Positions 1 to 35,362 of a DNA stretch of 64,000 nt are shown piece after piece (the first letter of the stretch is position 1; every line of letters begins with the position of its first letter). The stretch comes from Lanius collurio. Its lineage: Eukaryota > Chordata > Aves > Passeriformes > Laniidae. The DNA lies in assembly GCA_020086605.1 (NCBI GenBank), contig JACBWW010000052.1:257380-321379 (forward strand). Reading direction: 5' to 3'. Under the pieces are notes generated by a model that saw nothing but the letters and a program-made list of their open reading frames with translations, did not search any database and was not told the origin of the DNA. The translations under genes and the position numbers were made by a program.

Positions 1-10923
<10,923 letters not shown>

Positions 10924-13900
10924 TAAGTGATCCTTCATCTTCTTTTTTCCCAAGGCTTCATCCAGGTGCCCTGCCAATTTGCAATGCGTAAACTGCCTTT
11001 TTGACTCTTATCTAAGAATTCAGCTGACTGACACACATTTGTGGTTGTGTCACCACTATGATCATAAGACAATACAGTTACTAGAAGGGTTAAAAGAAAA
11101 AAAAAATCAAACCCAAAAAATGTCTCTCATCTTTGTGGAAGAATGTTTGTTTTGTAAGATTATTCATGTTTCAAAGTAAAGAACAGTGGCCACTGTATTA
11201 ACTACCCTTCCCTTGGGGCAGCTGAGGAAGATGGTTTGTGTGGAGGTTTTCTGTGTGTGCTCTGGGGTAATGTGGGATCACAACTGTTCATCTAATGGTC
11301 TTGAGCCTCAAGGTAACATGAGATGCATCTAAAGTCAAGAGGTAAAAACAGTGCTTTTGAACTGAAAATCCAAACTGAATCAACTCTTTTCTTTCCCTTC
11401 AACCAAACAGATTTGTGTAGCCTGAAACTGTACATGGGTTTTAATCCAGTGAGAGATGAGTTACCCCCTCTCTCGGAAACAGGGTTTGTAATGACAATGC
11501 CAATAAAAAATGGTCACAGTTCTGCTTTAGTAACAGCAAAGAAAAAATGTAGGAGGTTTAAAGGAAAGCCCATGATGCATTTTTTTTGAGAATGAAACAA
11601 CCACAAAAAATGAATGTAGTATAATTCAGATGCACTTCATATACCCATGTAGCTAATTTACTGTATTTTTTCATTATCCCCTGATGAGATTTCAGTGTGT
11701 CTGTCTGTTACTGATACATTAGCTTTTAGCTCTCTGCTAAAATGTTATTCCAAAAATGAAAATAAAATTTTATGAATGAGTATGAAAATAAGCTCTTAGT
11801 GTAAGTCCCTGTCTATTGGCACCATAACTGTTCCTGGCACTTTTCTAATAAATTGGGCAGGGCATCTTACCTGAAGCACTCATCCGACTGGTGCAAGCCA
11901 CATACTGAGAATGTGACATGTTATAGATAGGAAGATAGGTGGTCCTCATCTGCCTGGGAAGTGTTGAAGCACAAATAAGCTGTCTCTTTTTTAAACAGAG
12001 AAAATAGAGCCAAATTAATGGGCAGGGAATCTGGAGAATAAAAAAGGCACACAGCCTGCCTAGCAGAGGAGAAACCCTGCCTTGGCTAGGCATGCAGAGT
12101 GTTAGTGGACAATACAGTCACCACCCTAACAGTCCTTCCCCTTGAAATAATCTTTTTGTAAAAAGTGCTGTTGAGGTGGGTTTCCTGAAAGCAAAGGACA
12201 GTCAATGCAGATTTCCTTGGCATAGTCTTCAGATTCTTGCTGTGGTTCCTCGTTTGTCTCCAAAATCCTGGTATGTAAAGGTCAAGCTGGGTAATTAAGG
12301 GCGGTATTGGGGTGAACTGTGTATTTTTTGTTTTAACCATAAGCATTTGGAGAACCCTCGCAAAAGAAGGCCATGGTTCAGAGGTTTGACTGAAGCTGGA
12401 GCCCTCATTAGCACGTTCCTAGCCATCCTTCCTATCAGCATTAATGAGAGCACAGGGGGTGAGGTGGGTCAGCTGCCCATCTCCTGCAATGTCAGTCCTC
12501 CAAAATGAAGTCAAGAAACCAGCTCTGGCTGGTTCAGCAAATTAAGTCGGCCTTGATAAACAGCAGCACGATGGGTACATTAAAAAAAAAATCATTAAGT
12601 TGCCTAAGCTGCTTACAAAATCACATCTTTAAGGACATACGTCTTGAAGTACACAGACCCCCTGCAGAGCTTTCAAGAACAGAGTTTACTTGTAGAAGGC
12701 AAAGCTACTTTTTATGAAACTTAAGTTATGATTTGTACAGTATTGAAATAGCCTCTCCATGTTAACTTGTCAAATGTTTAAAAAATAGTAGATACTATGG
12801 GCAAGTAGAAAAGCCAGCTAGTTCACCATTCTGTGTTTTTTCGCATGAACATCTGTGTCCAACACCACTGATTTCCTTTTCTGGTAATTTATTTTAATTT
12901 TCTTTAAAATCAGGTATGTTCTTAATAAAAACTTAAAATATATATGTAGCTGAAAATTAATCTAGAACTGTTACTTGTTATGTTAAAAACAATGCAGAAT
13001 AAATTAATTTAGTAAGCCTTTGCTGTCAATGTTTTTCTCGGTAAGAAGAAAGGTAACAAATGAGAGTCACTAGCCAAGTCTTCCAGCTGCACCAAACATT
13101 TTTTTTAATGCAAAGTCCAGTTCTTTCAAAGCTAAAAAATGGAGGCTTATAAAGAGTAGAAATGCCCATTTTTCTTCTATTAAAAAGAAGAAAAACTGAT
13201 CAAGTAATTCTTTATTCTTGATAAATGTCATAATCTGAAATGGATTGGTTTGTTCACAAAACACAGATATTTATTTAATTTAATAAAAAATCTAGTTTTA
13301 AAATAGTACTGGATTTGGTGCACACCTTATTTTGCAACAGTCAATTAACTAGTAAAAAAATCAGATGCATTCTAGTTGGCATGCAAAATGTAATCATATG
13401 AGGAGTAGGGAAGTTTATCACTAAAAAGAATTACATTGAAGTGAAATACTTAAGAACATTTCATCGGGGAAAATGTAAATATTCTGCATATCCTCTTTCT
13501 GAGATTTCCCTTTATTTACCATGAAATTCTGACAACTCATGTTTCTTTTTTTCTTGTCTAAAGATGTTCACATGAGCAGAGACCAAGATTCTGTCAGTGG
13601 TTATGTCACATTATAGTTCACAGCTCATGAAATACTTTTACTAGGGAAGTCTGTCGCTGTAATGACCTGTTGCACCTCTGGCTCAGACTCTTCTAATCCC
13701 TTGTGCTCTGAAGTGTCCATACATTTAGACTACAGATCATGAAAGTTTTTCTGCACCCCACCTGAAGAAGCAACAAGGCTTATAAAGTTTCCTAGGAATT
13801 ATTGTAAGGAGAATTACATTACAATTACTTTACAAAATTTTAAGCTTTTTCCAAGATTTGTTAATACAGCCCCAAAACAGAAAAACTGCATTCCCATGGA

Positions 13901-14455
13901 AACAGGGATTGAGTGATGGGTAACTTATAAATGTTTGCTGTTCTCCAAAAGATAACAGGGAGAGGTTATGCTAACTGATTGCAAGGGTTGGTTCTTGGTT
14001 CTTGTTTTGGTATAGTTCCCCTTTTTCTCTTTTTATTTTCAGTTTGTTAACACCTGTACAGCTCCCTTACTTAATTAATTGCTCCTAAATAGCCTGATGA
14101 ACCAAACAGTGAACCTTACTTAAGGGAGCAGTATATTTATACATTTCTCTCCTCAGACATCTTATGACGTCCTTGTGTCTTAAATTTTCTCTTCCTCTGG
14201 CTGTCTACAGTATTTTTGGAATTGTAGCATGTAGAATACTTATGATAGGAACTTAATGATACCTTTTGTCCTGGAATAGTTGTTTTGCTTCTTGGAAGTT
14301 CATTTCCAAAGCAAACACCTGAAAATACTGCAGTTCTCAACCAGGCTGAACAGGTCTGGTGTTCCATTCAAGATTTTTTTTTTTTTTTGATCATTGCATG
14401 CCACTCATTTCAACATCCTGGATATGTCTTCAGCTGATTTTTAGTCCCAGTGACA

Positions 14456-15385
14456 CTATAGAATCACAGAATGGTTTGAGTTGGAATGGACCTTAAAGAT
14501 CATTTAGTTCCATCACCCTGCCATAGGCAGGGGCACCTTCCATTACATCAGATCCCGTCCAGCCTGGCCTTGAACATTTCCAGGGATAGGACATCCACAA
14601 CTTCACTGGGCAGCCTGTGCCACCCTCACAGTAAAGAATTTCTTCCTAATATTTAATCTAAACCTACTCTCTTTCAGTTTAGAACCATTCCTCCTTATCA
14701 CTTCATGCCCTTGTGAAAAGTCCCTCTCCTGCCTTCTTGAAGGCCCTCCCTTAAACAATGGAGGACTGCTATAAAGTCTCCTTGAAGTCTTCTCATGTCC
14801 AGACCGAAGAACCCCAAATCTATCACCCTGGCCTCACAGAGGTGGTGCTCCAATCCTTTATCATCCTGACAGTCCGCCTCTACAACCACTCAAGCAGGTT
14901 GATGTGCTTCTTGTGTTGGGCCCCAGAGCTGGATGCAGCACTGCAGGTGGGGTCTCACCAGAGCAGAGCAACAGAATCCCAGAATCCCTTCCTCATCCCG
15001 CTGTCCATGGTGCTTTGGATGCAGGATACACTGGGCTTCCTGGGCTCTTAAGCACACGTGGCCAGCTCATGTTTGGTTTTTCATCTATCAGGACACTCAA
15101 GTCCTTTTCCCAAGGTGTCTCTCAGTGTCTCTCAGTCCCAGCCTGTTTGGGATTGTCTCAACCCAGGTGCAGGAACCCACATATGGCCATGTTGAACTTG
15201 AACATGAGGTTTTCCCAGTCCTGCCTCTCAAGCCTGTCTTGATCCCTCTGAATGACATGACATCCCTTCTCTCTAGAGTATCAGTCACATCACTGAGCTT
15301 GATGTCACCTAACTGACATTGCTCTCAGTCCTACTGTCCATTTCCTCAACCAAAATGTTAAATAATACTGGTTCATGTATTCACT
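14456..15385 (-). mobile_element. CR1 LINE fragment, 5'-truncated, antisense to APP
   Basis: The left edge reads, on the minus strand, as the avian CR1 3' end with the ATTCTGTG/ATTCTATA octamer tail. Next come the hallmark blocks GGTTTGAGTTGGAATGGACC, GATCATTTAGTTCC and CCTTGAACATTTCCAGGGAT, and further coding-derived CR1 sequence to about 15385 (for example GATGTGCTTCTTGTGTTGGG and CTGGATGCAGCACTGCAGG). The reading frame is broken, so it is a dead copy. The right edge is approximate. This family is characteristic of birds and other reptiles. Confidence 0.93.
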
Positions 15386-15950
15386 AGATTCCACCATCTC
15401 TACTACAGTGTGTGTTGGAAGCCTGTTTCCTTCCTTAAAACTGTCCAGTTATTAGGATTAGCCCCCTCAGTTGTAGTCAGAACTCTTTGGAGAGGTTTAA
15501 TGATGTTATTACCAGAAAAAGGGTCAAGACTTAAGTCTGGAACAAAAGCCATTGTCAAAGATAGACACCTTTTTGGCATCACTGTGACCTCACTAAGGCA
15601 ACCTTCAGTCAAGTACCTCTTCTGGCATGATTGTGCTAACCCAAATATCTGCCATAAATTCTTCTCTTGTAGATATGCTCTTGTGCCTCGGTGTAAAAAA
15701 ATGGGAGTGAATTCTGCTACTTTCAATACATAATGACATTTTTGTACTTAGCATCTCTTAATAATGAATGACATTTTCCATACTGCTTCTTTCCCTCCTG
15801 CTGTCTCCTACAGCTCAATTTCAAAAGGCACCTGCCAGGCACTAAAGCCTGAGTTTTGAAGAAGTTTGACTTTGAAATGGCTTGCTGTTTATGTCTCCAT
15901 CAGAAGCTGTTATTTTCCCTGTACAAAACCTCCAATCCTTAAAGACTCAT

Positions 15951-16122
15951 TGTTATGATCCAGTTTAAACTCAGAAAAGCAAAGAAAGCTAAGTCTCTGT
16001 GCATAAACCAGAAAGAACTTAGAAGGTTCTAAATATTCCCAGAAACGAGATTAAAACCAAATGATGTTAGATGTTGATGCCAAAAAATTGATGTGTTTTA
16101 TTTAATAGTGAAAGAGGCAAAG

Positions 16123-16157
<35 letters not shown>

Positions 16158-17317
16158 ANNNNNNNNNNNNNNNNNNNNNNNNNNNNNNNNNNNNNNNNNN
16201 NNNNNNNNNNNNNNNNNNNNNNNNNNNNNNNNNNNNNNNNNNNNNNNNNNNNNNNNNNNNNNNNNNNNNNNNNNNNNNNNNNNNNNNNNNNNNNNNNNNN
16301 NNNNNNNNNNNNNNNNNNNNNNNNNNNNNNNNNNNNNNNNNNNNNNNNNNNNNNNNNNNNNNNNNNNNNNNNNNNNNNNNNNNNNNNNNNNNNNNNNNNN
16401 NNNNNNNNNNNNNNNNNNNNNNNNNNNNNNNNNNNNNNNNNNNNNNNNNNNNNNAGGAAGGAAGGAAAGAAGGAAGGAAGGAAGGAAAGAAGGAAGGAAG
16501 GAAGGGAAGGGAAGGGAAGGAAAGGAAAGGAAGGGAAAGGAAGGAAAAGAAAGAAGTGTGCATGAGGAGGTGGGGAGACAGGGAGAGGTGACAGGGGTTA
16601 GGTGGAAGCATATCACCCATCTAAGGGTCCCAGTGACCTCTTGTTGCTCCCCTCCATCTGCTGTTCTGGTGGTGAGGGTCCTCCATCGTCGCTGTGGCCA
16701 CGCCGCCACATGCCGCCACACGCTGCCACACACCACTACACCATGCACCGAAGAGTACAGAATCCTGTGGGTTAATACACGCTTTGGGCAAGGTGGGGAT
16801 GCCCCTGTGTCTCCCCTTGCAGGGGCTAGCTTGACACTGTCCCTTGCAACACTGGGAGTCTGTTGCATCATCTTGCGTGCTCTGGTGCAGGGTCTGTGGA
16901 CTCCTTTGAAGGGGGTCCCCTGTGATGGGCCATGTCACTCCCTTTGGGTGTGGATAAGCTTCCCTCAGCTGGGCTTCTCTGCACAGTGGAGGATGGGCTG
17001 TCACTGTGCCTATGACCAGAGGCTTTTCCAAGATGCCCAAAGCTTCTCTCCACCCCTTGGTGCGAGGGTCTGTGCGAGCCTGGCTGCTGATAGCCCTGGG
17101 GCTGAGGTCTCCACCTTGGAAGTATTAAGCCTGTGCTTGGTGAATGTCCCCAGCCGTGAGCTGTTACTTTATCTTCATCAGTGAGCAGTGTAAGGCCTCA
17201 GTCAGGGCCCCATTTAGGGTACAGTAGTCTTCTCTGCAGATTTTGTAATACAGTTTTAAAAGTCCTTCAAGAAAATGTTTAAGTCATAAATGATAATATT
17301 TCAATCTCTGATACCCA
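15951..17317 (-). mobile_element. LTR-like repeat copy A (minus orientation), with assembly gap
   Basis: First of three related repeats. The left edge TGTTATGATCC matches the left edges of copies B and C. On the minus strand an AATAAA signal lies at 16102-16097, upstream of the 3' edge ending in ACA, as in a retroviral LTR. It has a long purine tract (pyrimidine-rich on the coding strand) holding the AAAG/AAGG microsatellite and 296 N. The body shares blocks with copy C, such as TGACACTGTCCCTTGCAACA, CTCTGGTGCAGGGTCTG, GACCAGAGGCTTTT and AAAGTCCTTCA near the right end. The right edge is about 17317. No target-site duplication was confirmed. The long frames crossing the N run are artefacts. 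Confidence 0.7.
16126..16555. repeat. (AAAG)n / (AAGG)n microsatellite containing a 296-bp N gap
   Basis: AAAG units run from about 16126 to 16158. N fills 16159-16454, and AAGG/AAAGG-type units run from 16455 to about 16550. The gap is most likely an unresolved longer purine repeat, so its true length is unknown. Confidence 0.95.
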
Positions 17318-18125
17318 TGAATCTCTGTGTTTTTCATAGGTCTGTGCTGTCAGCAGAGGAGAATAGGTTTACAAGTGCAGAGGCCAAGTTCAGCCTTTTT
17401 CTGCAGACACGTAACTGGGGAATTTTTTCTTCTTGCTTTTTGGGGTCCTCTGTAGCGTATTTCTCACTCAGTTCCTGAAGTGACGATCTTTGGTGGGAGC
17501 AGGAGTCCCCTGTGTGTGGTAGCATGGCCAGATAGCAGTTGGTTAGCGCACACACACAGATGCTCTAAACCATTGAAGTCTTCTCTGTTACAAAAATCAT
17601 CACTCAGGGTACAGCAGTCTTTACAGGAATATTGTTTCTGCAAACAGACATGTAATTCTGGGTTTTTTTTCCAAACCTTTCAGTATTGTGGCACCAGAGC
17701 TGAATTCTGAGGCCACAAATTTACCTCGCTCCCAACTAGCTGTATAGGCTGTTAAGTTTATCATCCTGCCTTCCAAGCCTTAAAAGGCTTAATGAAATAA
17801 AATGGACTGAGACTGACCTAGTCTAGCCAAAGGTCCCCTTATAACATTACCCACCATACTTATTTTTGTAATGTGGATTAGTAGAGGGTTATTTTGGGGG
17901 ATAAAGATAGCAAGGGAACTCTTGTTCTGAAGATCCGTAACTGCTCTTTCAGAGTCAGAAAATTAGGCAGATGTCAGAGATGAGGTTTTAAGATGGAAAT
18001 GGAGAAGAGGGAGAAGAAAATCATGAAGTTGCCAACCTTGGCCAGTGTTCAATCTTGAGCACATCATTGTAGCTTATGACTTGGGTTAATGCCGTAGTTT
18101 CTGGGCCTTCTGTTTGTTCACATTC
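17318..18125. other. Unassigned intronic sequence between repeats A and B
   Basis: About 0.8 kb without a gene. It may be older retroviral sequence, because some phrases recur (tcactcagggtacagcagtc resembles the tail of copy A), but I cannot assign it. Confidence 0.4.
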
Positions 18126-18629
18126 TGTTGCAATCCTCTCTAATCACAGAGGAGCAAATAGATCTCTCTGAATAAAGCAGAAAGAACCATATTTGTTCCA
18201 GTATTGGTTTGATTATTCCCCAAAACAAGATAAAACCCGAAAGAGGTTAGATGTTGATACCAAAAAATTGATATGTTTTATTTAAAAGAGGAAAAGACAA
18301 AAAAGAGAAAAGAAAAGAAAGAAACAGGAAAAAAAAGAGCAGGGAGGGACAGGGACAGTGAGAGAGATGAAGCTGAAGCATATCACCCCTCCATGGATCC
18401 CAAGGATGTCTTGTTGTTTTCCTCCATCAGGTCTTCTTGGTGGTGAGAGTCCCTTGATGAAAAGTATAGAATCCAATGGATTCATCATGTTTGGGCAGGT
18501 GGGACCACACAGATACCTCCCTGAGGGGACCCGTTTTGACACTGTCCCTTCCAAGACTGTGGATCTGTTACATTGTATAGTAGGACGTGCAGTGCTCTGG
18601 TGCAGGGTCTGGGAACCCCTTTGGGGGTG
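18126..18629 (-). mobile_element. LTR-like repeat copy B, truncated, minus orientation
   Basis: Starts TGTTGCAATCC, equivalent to the left edge of copies A and C. It shares GTTAGATGTTGATACC, the minus-strand AATAAA in TGTTTTATTTAA near 18270-18281, and the blocks GACACTGTCCCTTCCAAGAC and CTCTGGTGCAGGGTCTGGG. It stops in the G-rich block at 18629 exactly where copy C begins, so its right half is missing. Confidence 0.7.
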
Positions 18630-19625
18630 TGTTACGAACTGGTTTAACACAGAAGACCAAAGGAAACTAAGCCTCCGTGAATAAAACAGATGGGACCTAG
18701 AAAGTTTTGAAATATACCCAAAAAACATGACTAAAACCAAACGAAGTTAGATGTTGGTGCCAAAAAAACTAGATATATTTTATTTAACAGTAAAAGAGGC
18801 AAAGAGAAAGAATGAGAAAGGAAAGAAAGAAATAGAAAAAGAGTTGTGTGTGTGAGGTGAGGAGACAGGGAGAAAGTGACAGGGGTCCCAACAACATCTC
18901 GATGTTCCCCTCTATCTGGGCTTCTTGGTGGTGAGGATTCCCCGCCACCTGCTGCCACCACACCAGAAAGTATAGAATCTTGTGGATTAATATACATTTG
19001 GGCCAGGTGTGAATGCCCAGGTGCCTCCCCTAAGTGGCTAGGTTTGACACTGTCCCCTGCAACACTGTGGATCTGTTGCATCACATTGCAGTGCTCCGGT
19101 GCAGGGTCTGGGGACCTCTTGGGGAGGGGTGTGGGGGTGTGTGGGGTGGGGGGTGTTTGATGGGCCATGACACCTTCTCAGCTGTCCTTGATGTGGATGC
19201 AGCTTTCCCCAGAGTGAAGGGGCCCGTGAAGCTGGGCTCCTCTGCACAGCAGAGGATGAGTGTTCACTGCCTCTCACCAGAGGCTTTTTCACCCTACACC
19301 CAAAACCCTCCTCCTCCCCCCTTTGGTGTAGGAATCTGTGTGAGCCTGGCAGCAGAAGCCTGGGGCTGTATCCTCCACCCTTGAATGTGCTGGGCTGGGC
19401 CCTGCTATGGATGTTCTTTCAGATGCTTTGAACAATAGTGTCACTTCACTTACCTCTATTCCTTAGGTGGTTTAAGTCAGTTCAGGTTTTCAGTCAGGAG
19501 GCCCATTCAGGGTGGGCTTGTTTGGTCTTCTGTGCAGCTTTTGTTATGCCCTTTTGCTGTTGTAGGGAAAAGTCCTTCATAAAAATGTTTCAGCCGTAAA
19601 CCATAGCATTTCAGTCTCTGACACA
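18630..19625 (-). mobile_element. LTR-like repeat copy C, near complete, minus orientation
   Basis: Begins TGTTACGAACTGG and ends TCTCTGACACA, so it reads TGTGTCAG...GTAACA on the minus strand, the TG...CA form of an LTR. A minus-strand AATAAA lies near 18782-18777. Alignment by eye with copy A covers nearly its whole length, with small indels in the purine and G-rich blocks. No matching target duplication was found (GGGTG on the left, TCCTG on the right). Confidence 0.72.
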
Positions 19626-21127
19626 TCCTGCCACCAGTGGCATGTCAGGTCTCTGGAAAGGTCCTGCCTATGTACGTGAATTAAGATTTCTCAGCCCTCA
19701 CAGTCATATTGCTTAAGCACAATTAAGAGGTGAATGCTTAATGTGCACTGAATACACAGCAGCACTCTGAGCATTAATAAGTTTTTTTTCCAGAACACAT
19801 CACTGTGCTCTAAACTGTGATATCAGTTCATGTCATCATGTCTAGTCAGAGAATCAGGGAAATCTCTTGTGCCAAAGTATTGCAATACTAGCAGGTCGGG
19901 GGGTAACCTATAACTTCAGTGCTCTCCCTGTTGTGTTCTGTATCATCAGTTCCTTGCTACAACCCCTTGTAAATTTTATTTTCCTGCTGCCTAAAAGTTC
20001 AGCTTCAATTTAAACATCAGTGAGTATTGTCTGATGAGAAGATACTGTAAACTAAAGAGGCAGTTTTAGGCTGACAGTTACATAGGTTGGAGTACAACTC
20101 TTAGGACTTAAATTTTAGCTTTCAGTTCCCAGTAAAAGAGTAGGGTTAGATAAAGACTGTGATTTATAAATACTTAATTTCAGGTCTCTGCTTATAACTG
20201 CTGCCTAACCGTGCCACTGCTGAAACCTAAAAGTAGCCAAAATAATTTCCCACATTAAAGTTTTCAGCACCCCATTAGCTTCCCAAAAGATAAGTCTCCA
20301 TTCTTTTGGGCTGTTATTGAGGCCAGAATCTCTTACAGATAAATAATTTCACTGAGAATGAATTGATCTGTTTTCACTATGGCTGATGGGCTGCTGTCTT
20401 GAGATACACTCTACAGTTTGAGATGAAAAGGAAGATTAAAACTTGAAAATAAATCCCATACTTTGAGTTGTTTTGGAGTGTAGGTGTCAGCATGCTGGGT
20501 AATCCTACAACCTTGTATAGAACTGAGAGGTATTACATTTCAAGGCCTAGGACTTGTAAAAATCTCCTTTGAGCCCAGGTTTGTGTTGGTTTTTTTTTAA
20601 AGGCACAGGCTCAACCAGGTACCCTGAGGCACCACCAGCACTTTCCAGTCTGTTCATCAAAGAGCCTGATTAGCAATGTCTGGTGGGGTGTGTACTAAAA
20701 CTGGGAAGCCTGAGACAGGAGGTGAGTGCTGGACGCTCAACTTGCAGACATGAGACACAGCAGGTCTTATTTCTCTTGCCTTTGTTATTGATCTTGGTAA
20801 AATTTCAGTTGTCCATGTGGACTCCGAGCTTTTTTAAAAATTGCCTTGACTATTTCCATTAAATGGTGTGAAAGTGTGCATTTTGTTGAGAAGGGAAGGA
20901 AATGCACATTATGAGTAATTGCTTATAGGCTTCTTACTGTGCTAATGCTGCACATAGTCACTTACTTGTGTGTGTTTCATTCAGTGGGAACAATTGTTCC
21001 TATATAAAATGTGTTCACACCTAGATTGCTGTCTAGGTGTGAAATGACTGAAGGCCCTAGGTAAGACCATAGAAAGGTTTCAGATCTCATGGACAGCAAG
21101 TTAAGATTAACCTGCTCCCTGACTATT

Positions 21128-21445
21128 TGCCACGGCTGGAAGCGGGGGGGAGCAACGACACCAACATGATGCATCTAACAGGCTCCGTTTATTGTTGTAC
21201 ATTACACCCAATTATACAGTTCTCCTGGTCCCGTCCAGGCGATCGTGTCACTCCCCTATTGGCCCCAAGTGTGTACTTTATACTTTCTATTGGTTATATG
21301 TGTAACATGTACTTTCTCTATTGGTCTCAGGTGGGTAAGCTGCGTATCCCTTGTTCTAAGGCCTTTCGTACTGTTACAGGGCCCTTAGGGCCCCAGCAAC
21401 TATTGAAATACTACTCTGTGTTACAGGGGGAGGAGGCTTCTCACA
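21128..21445 (-). mobile_element. Alpharetrovirus/ERVK-like solo LTR, minus orientation
   Basis: On the minus strand the order is three CCAAT boxes (+ strand ATTGG at 21258, 21289 and 21320), a TATA-like TGTATAATTGG, then AATAAA (21193-21188) followed by a short GC-richer end. This is the order of U3, R and U5 in a retroviral LTR and resembles the layout of avian sarcoma/leukosis LTRs. The edges chosen are TGCCACGG on the left and CTTCTCACA on the right. I could not confirm a target-site duplication. No internal retroviral sequence adjoins it. Confidence 0.7.
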
Positions 21446-22051
21446 TTACTGAAAGAAATGACACTGAAAGATCTCCTGTGTTATTTTTCTGACAGTGTTG
21501 TACTTGAGATAAATATTCAGTTCTTCGAGTGTTTCTACAGCCCCTGTTTCTGAACAAATAGCTGAACTAGCATGAATTATGTGTAATTTTTGATCTGCCT
21601 TACTCAGGCCAGCGATGCAACCCAAATAAATTAAGAGGTTTTGTGGTGCCAGAAAGGGTGGCATGATCCAGTTGGAATGAGCTGAAATTCACCCGTTTTG
21701 TCCAAGGATGTACGCTAGGTAGAATCAATTTTCTTTCTGTCTGAGATGAAAAAGGATTGGTGTGTTCTCCTATGGAGATCTCCACTTCCCTTGCTTGAGG
21801 ACTGGTTAATGGCCGTGTTCCCTAACAGCGGAGTTGTGAGAGCTGGGCAGTGTTCAGATACACAAGTACTGTCTTTGTTTAATAACAGGATCCTACCTTC
21901 ATTAAATGTTGTAACTGCCTTTTTTTTCTAGAGATTAAAGGAGGAGAGGAATGTAAAAATATTACTCTTGGAGCTGTAGTGCTTGGCTGCTCCTAAGCCC
22001 TGGGACAGGAGAGAAAAATAGGGAAGTCACACTCCTTGTTTTGTTCATTAG

Positions 22052-35362
<13,311 letters not shown>

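Noticed and set aside
16093..17184. A 363-codon + strand frame and minus-strand counterparts across the gap
   Set aside because: They are open only because N is read as unknown residues and because AAAG/AAGG repeats lack stops. The rest is LTR-like sequence.
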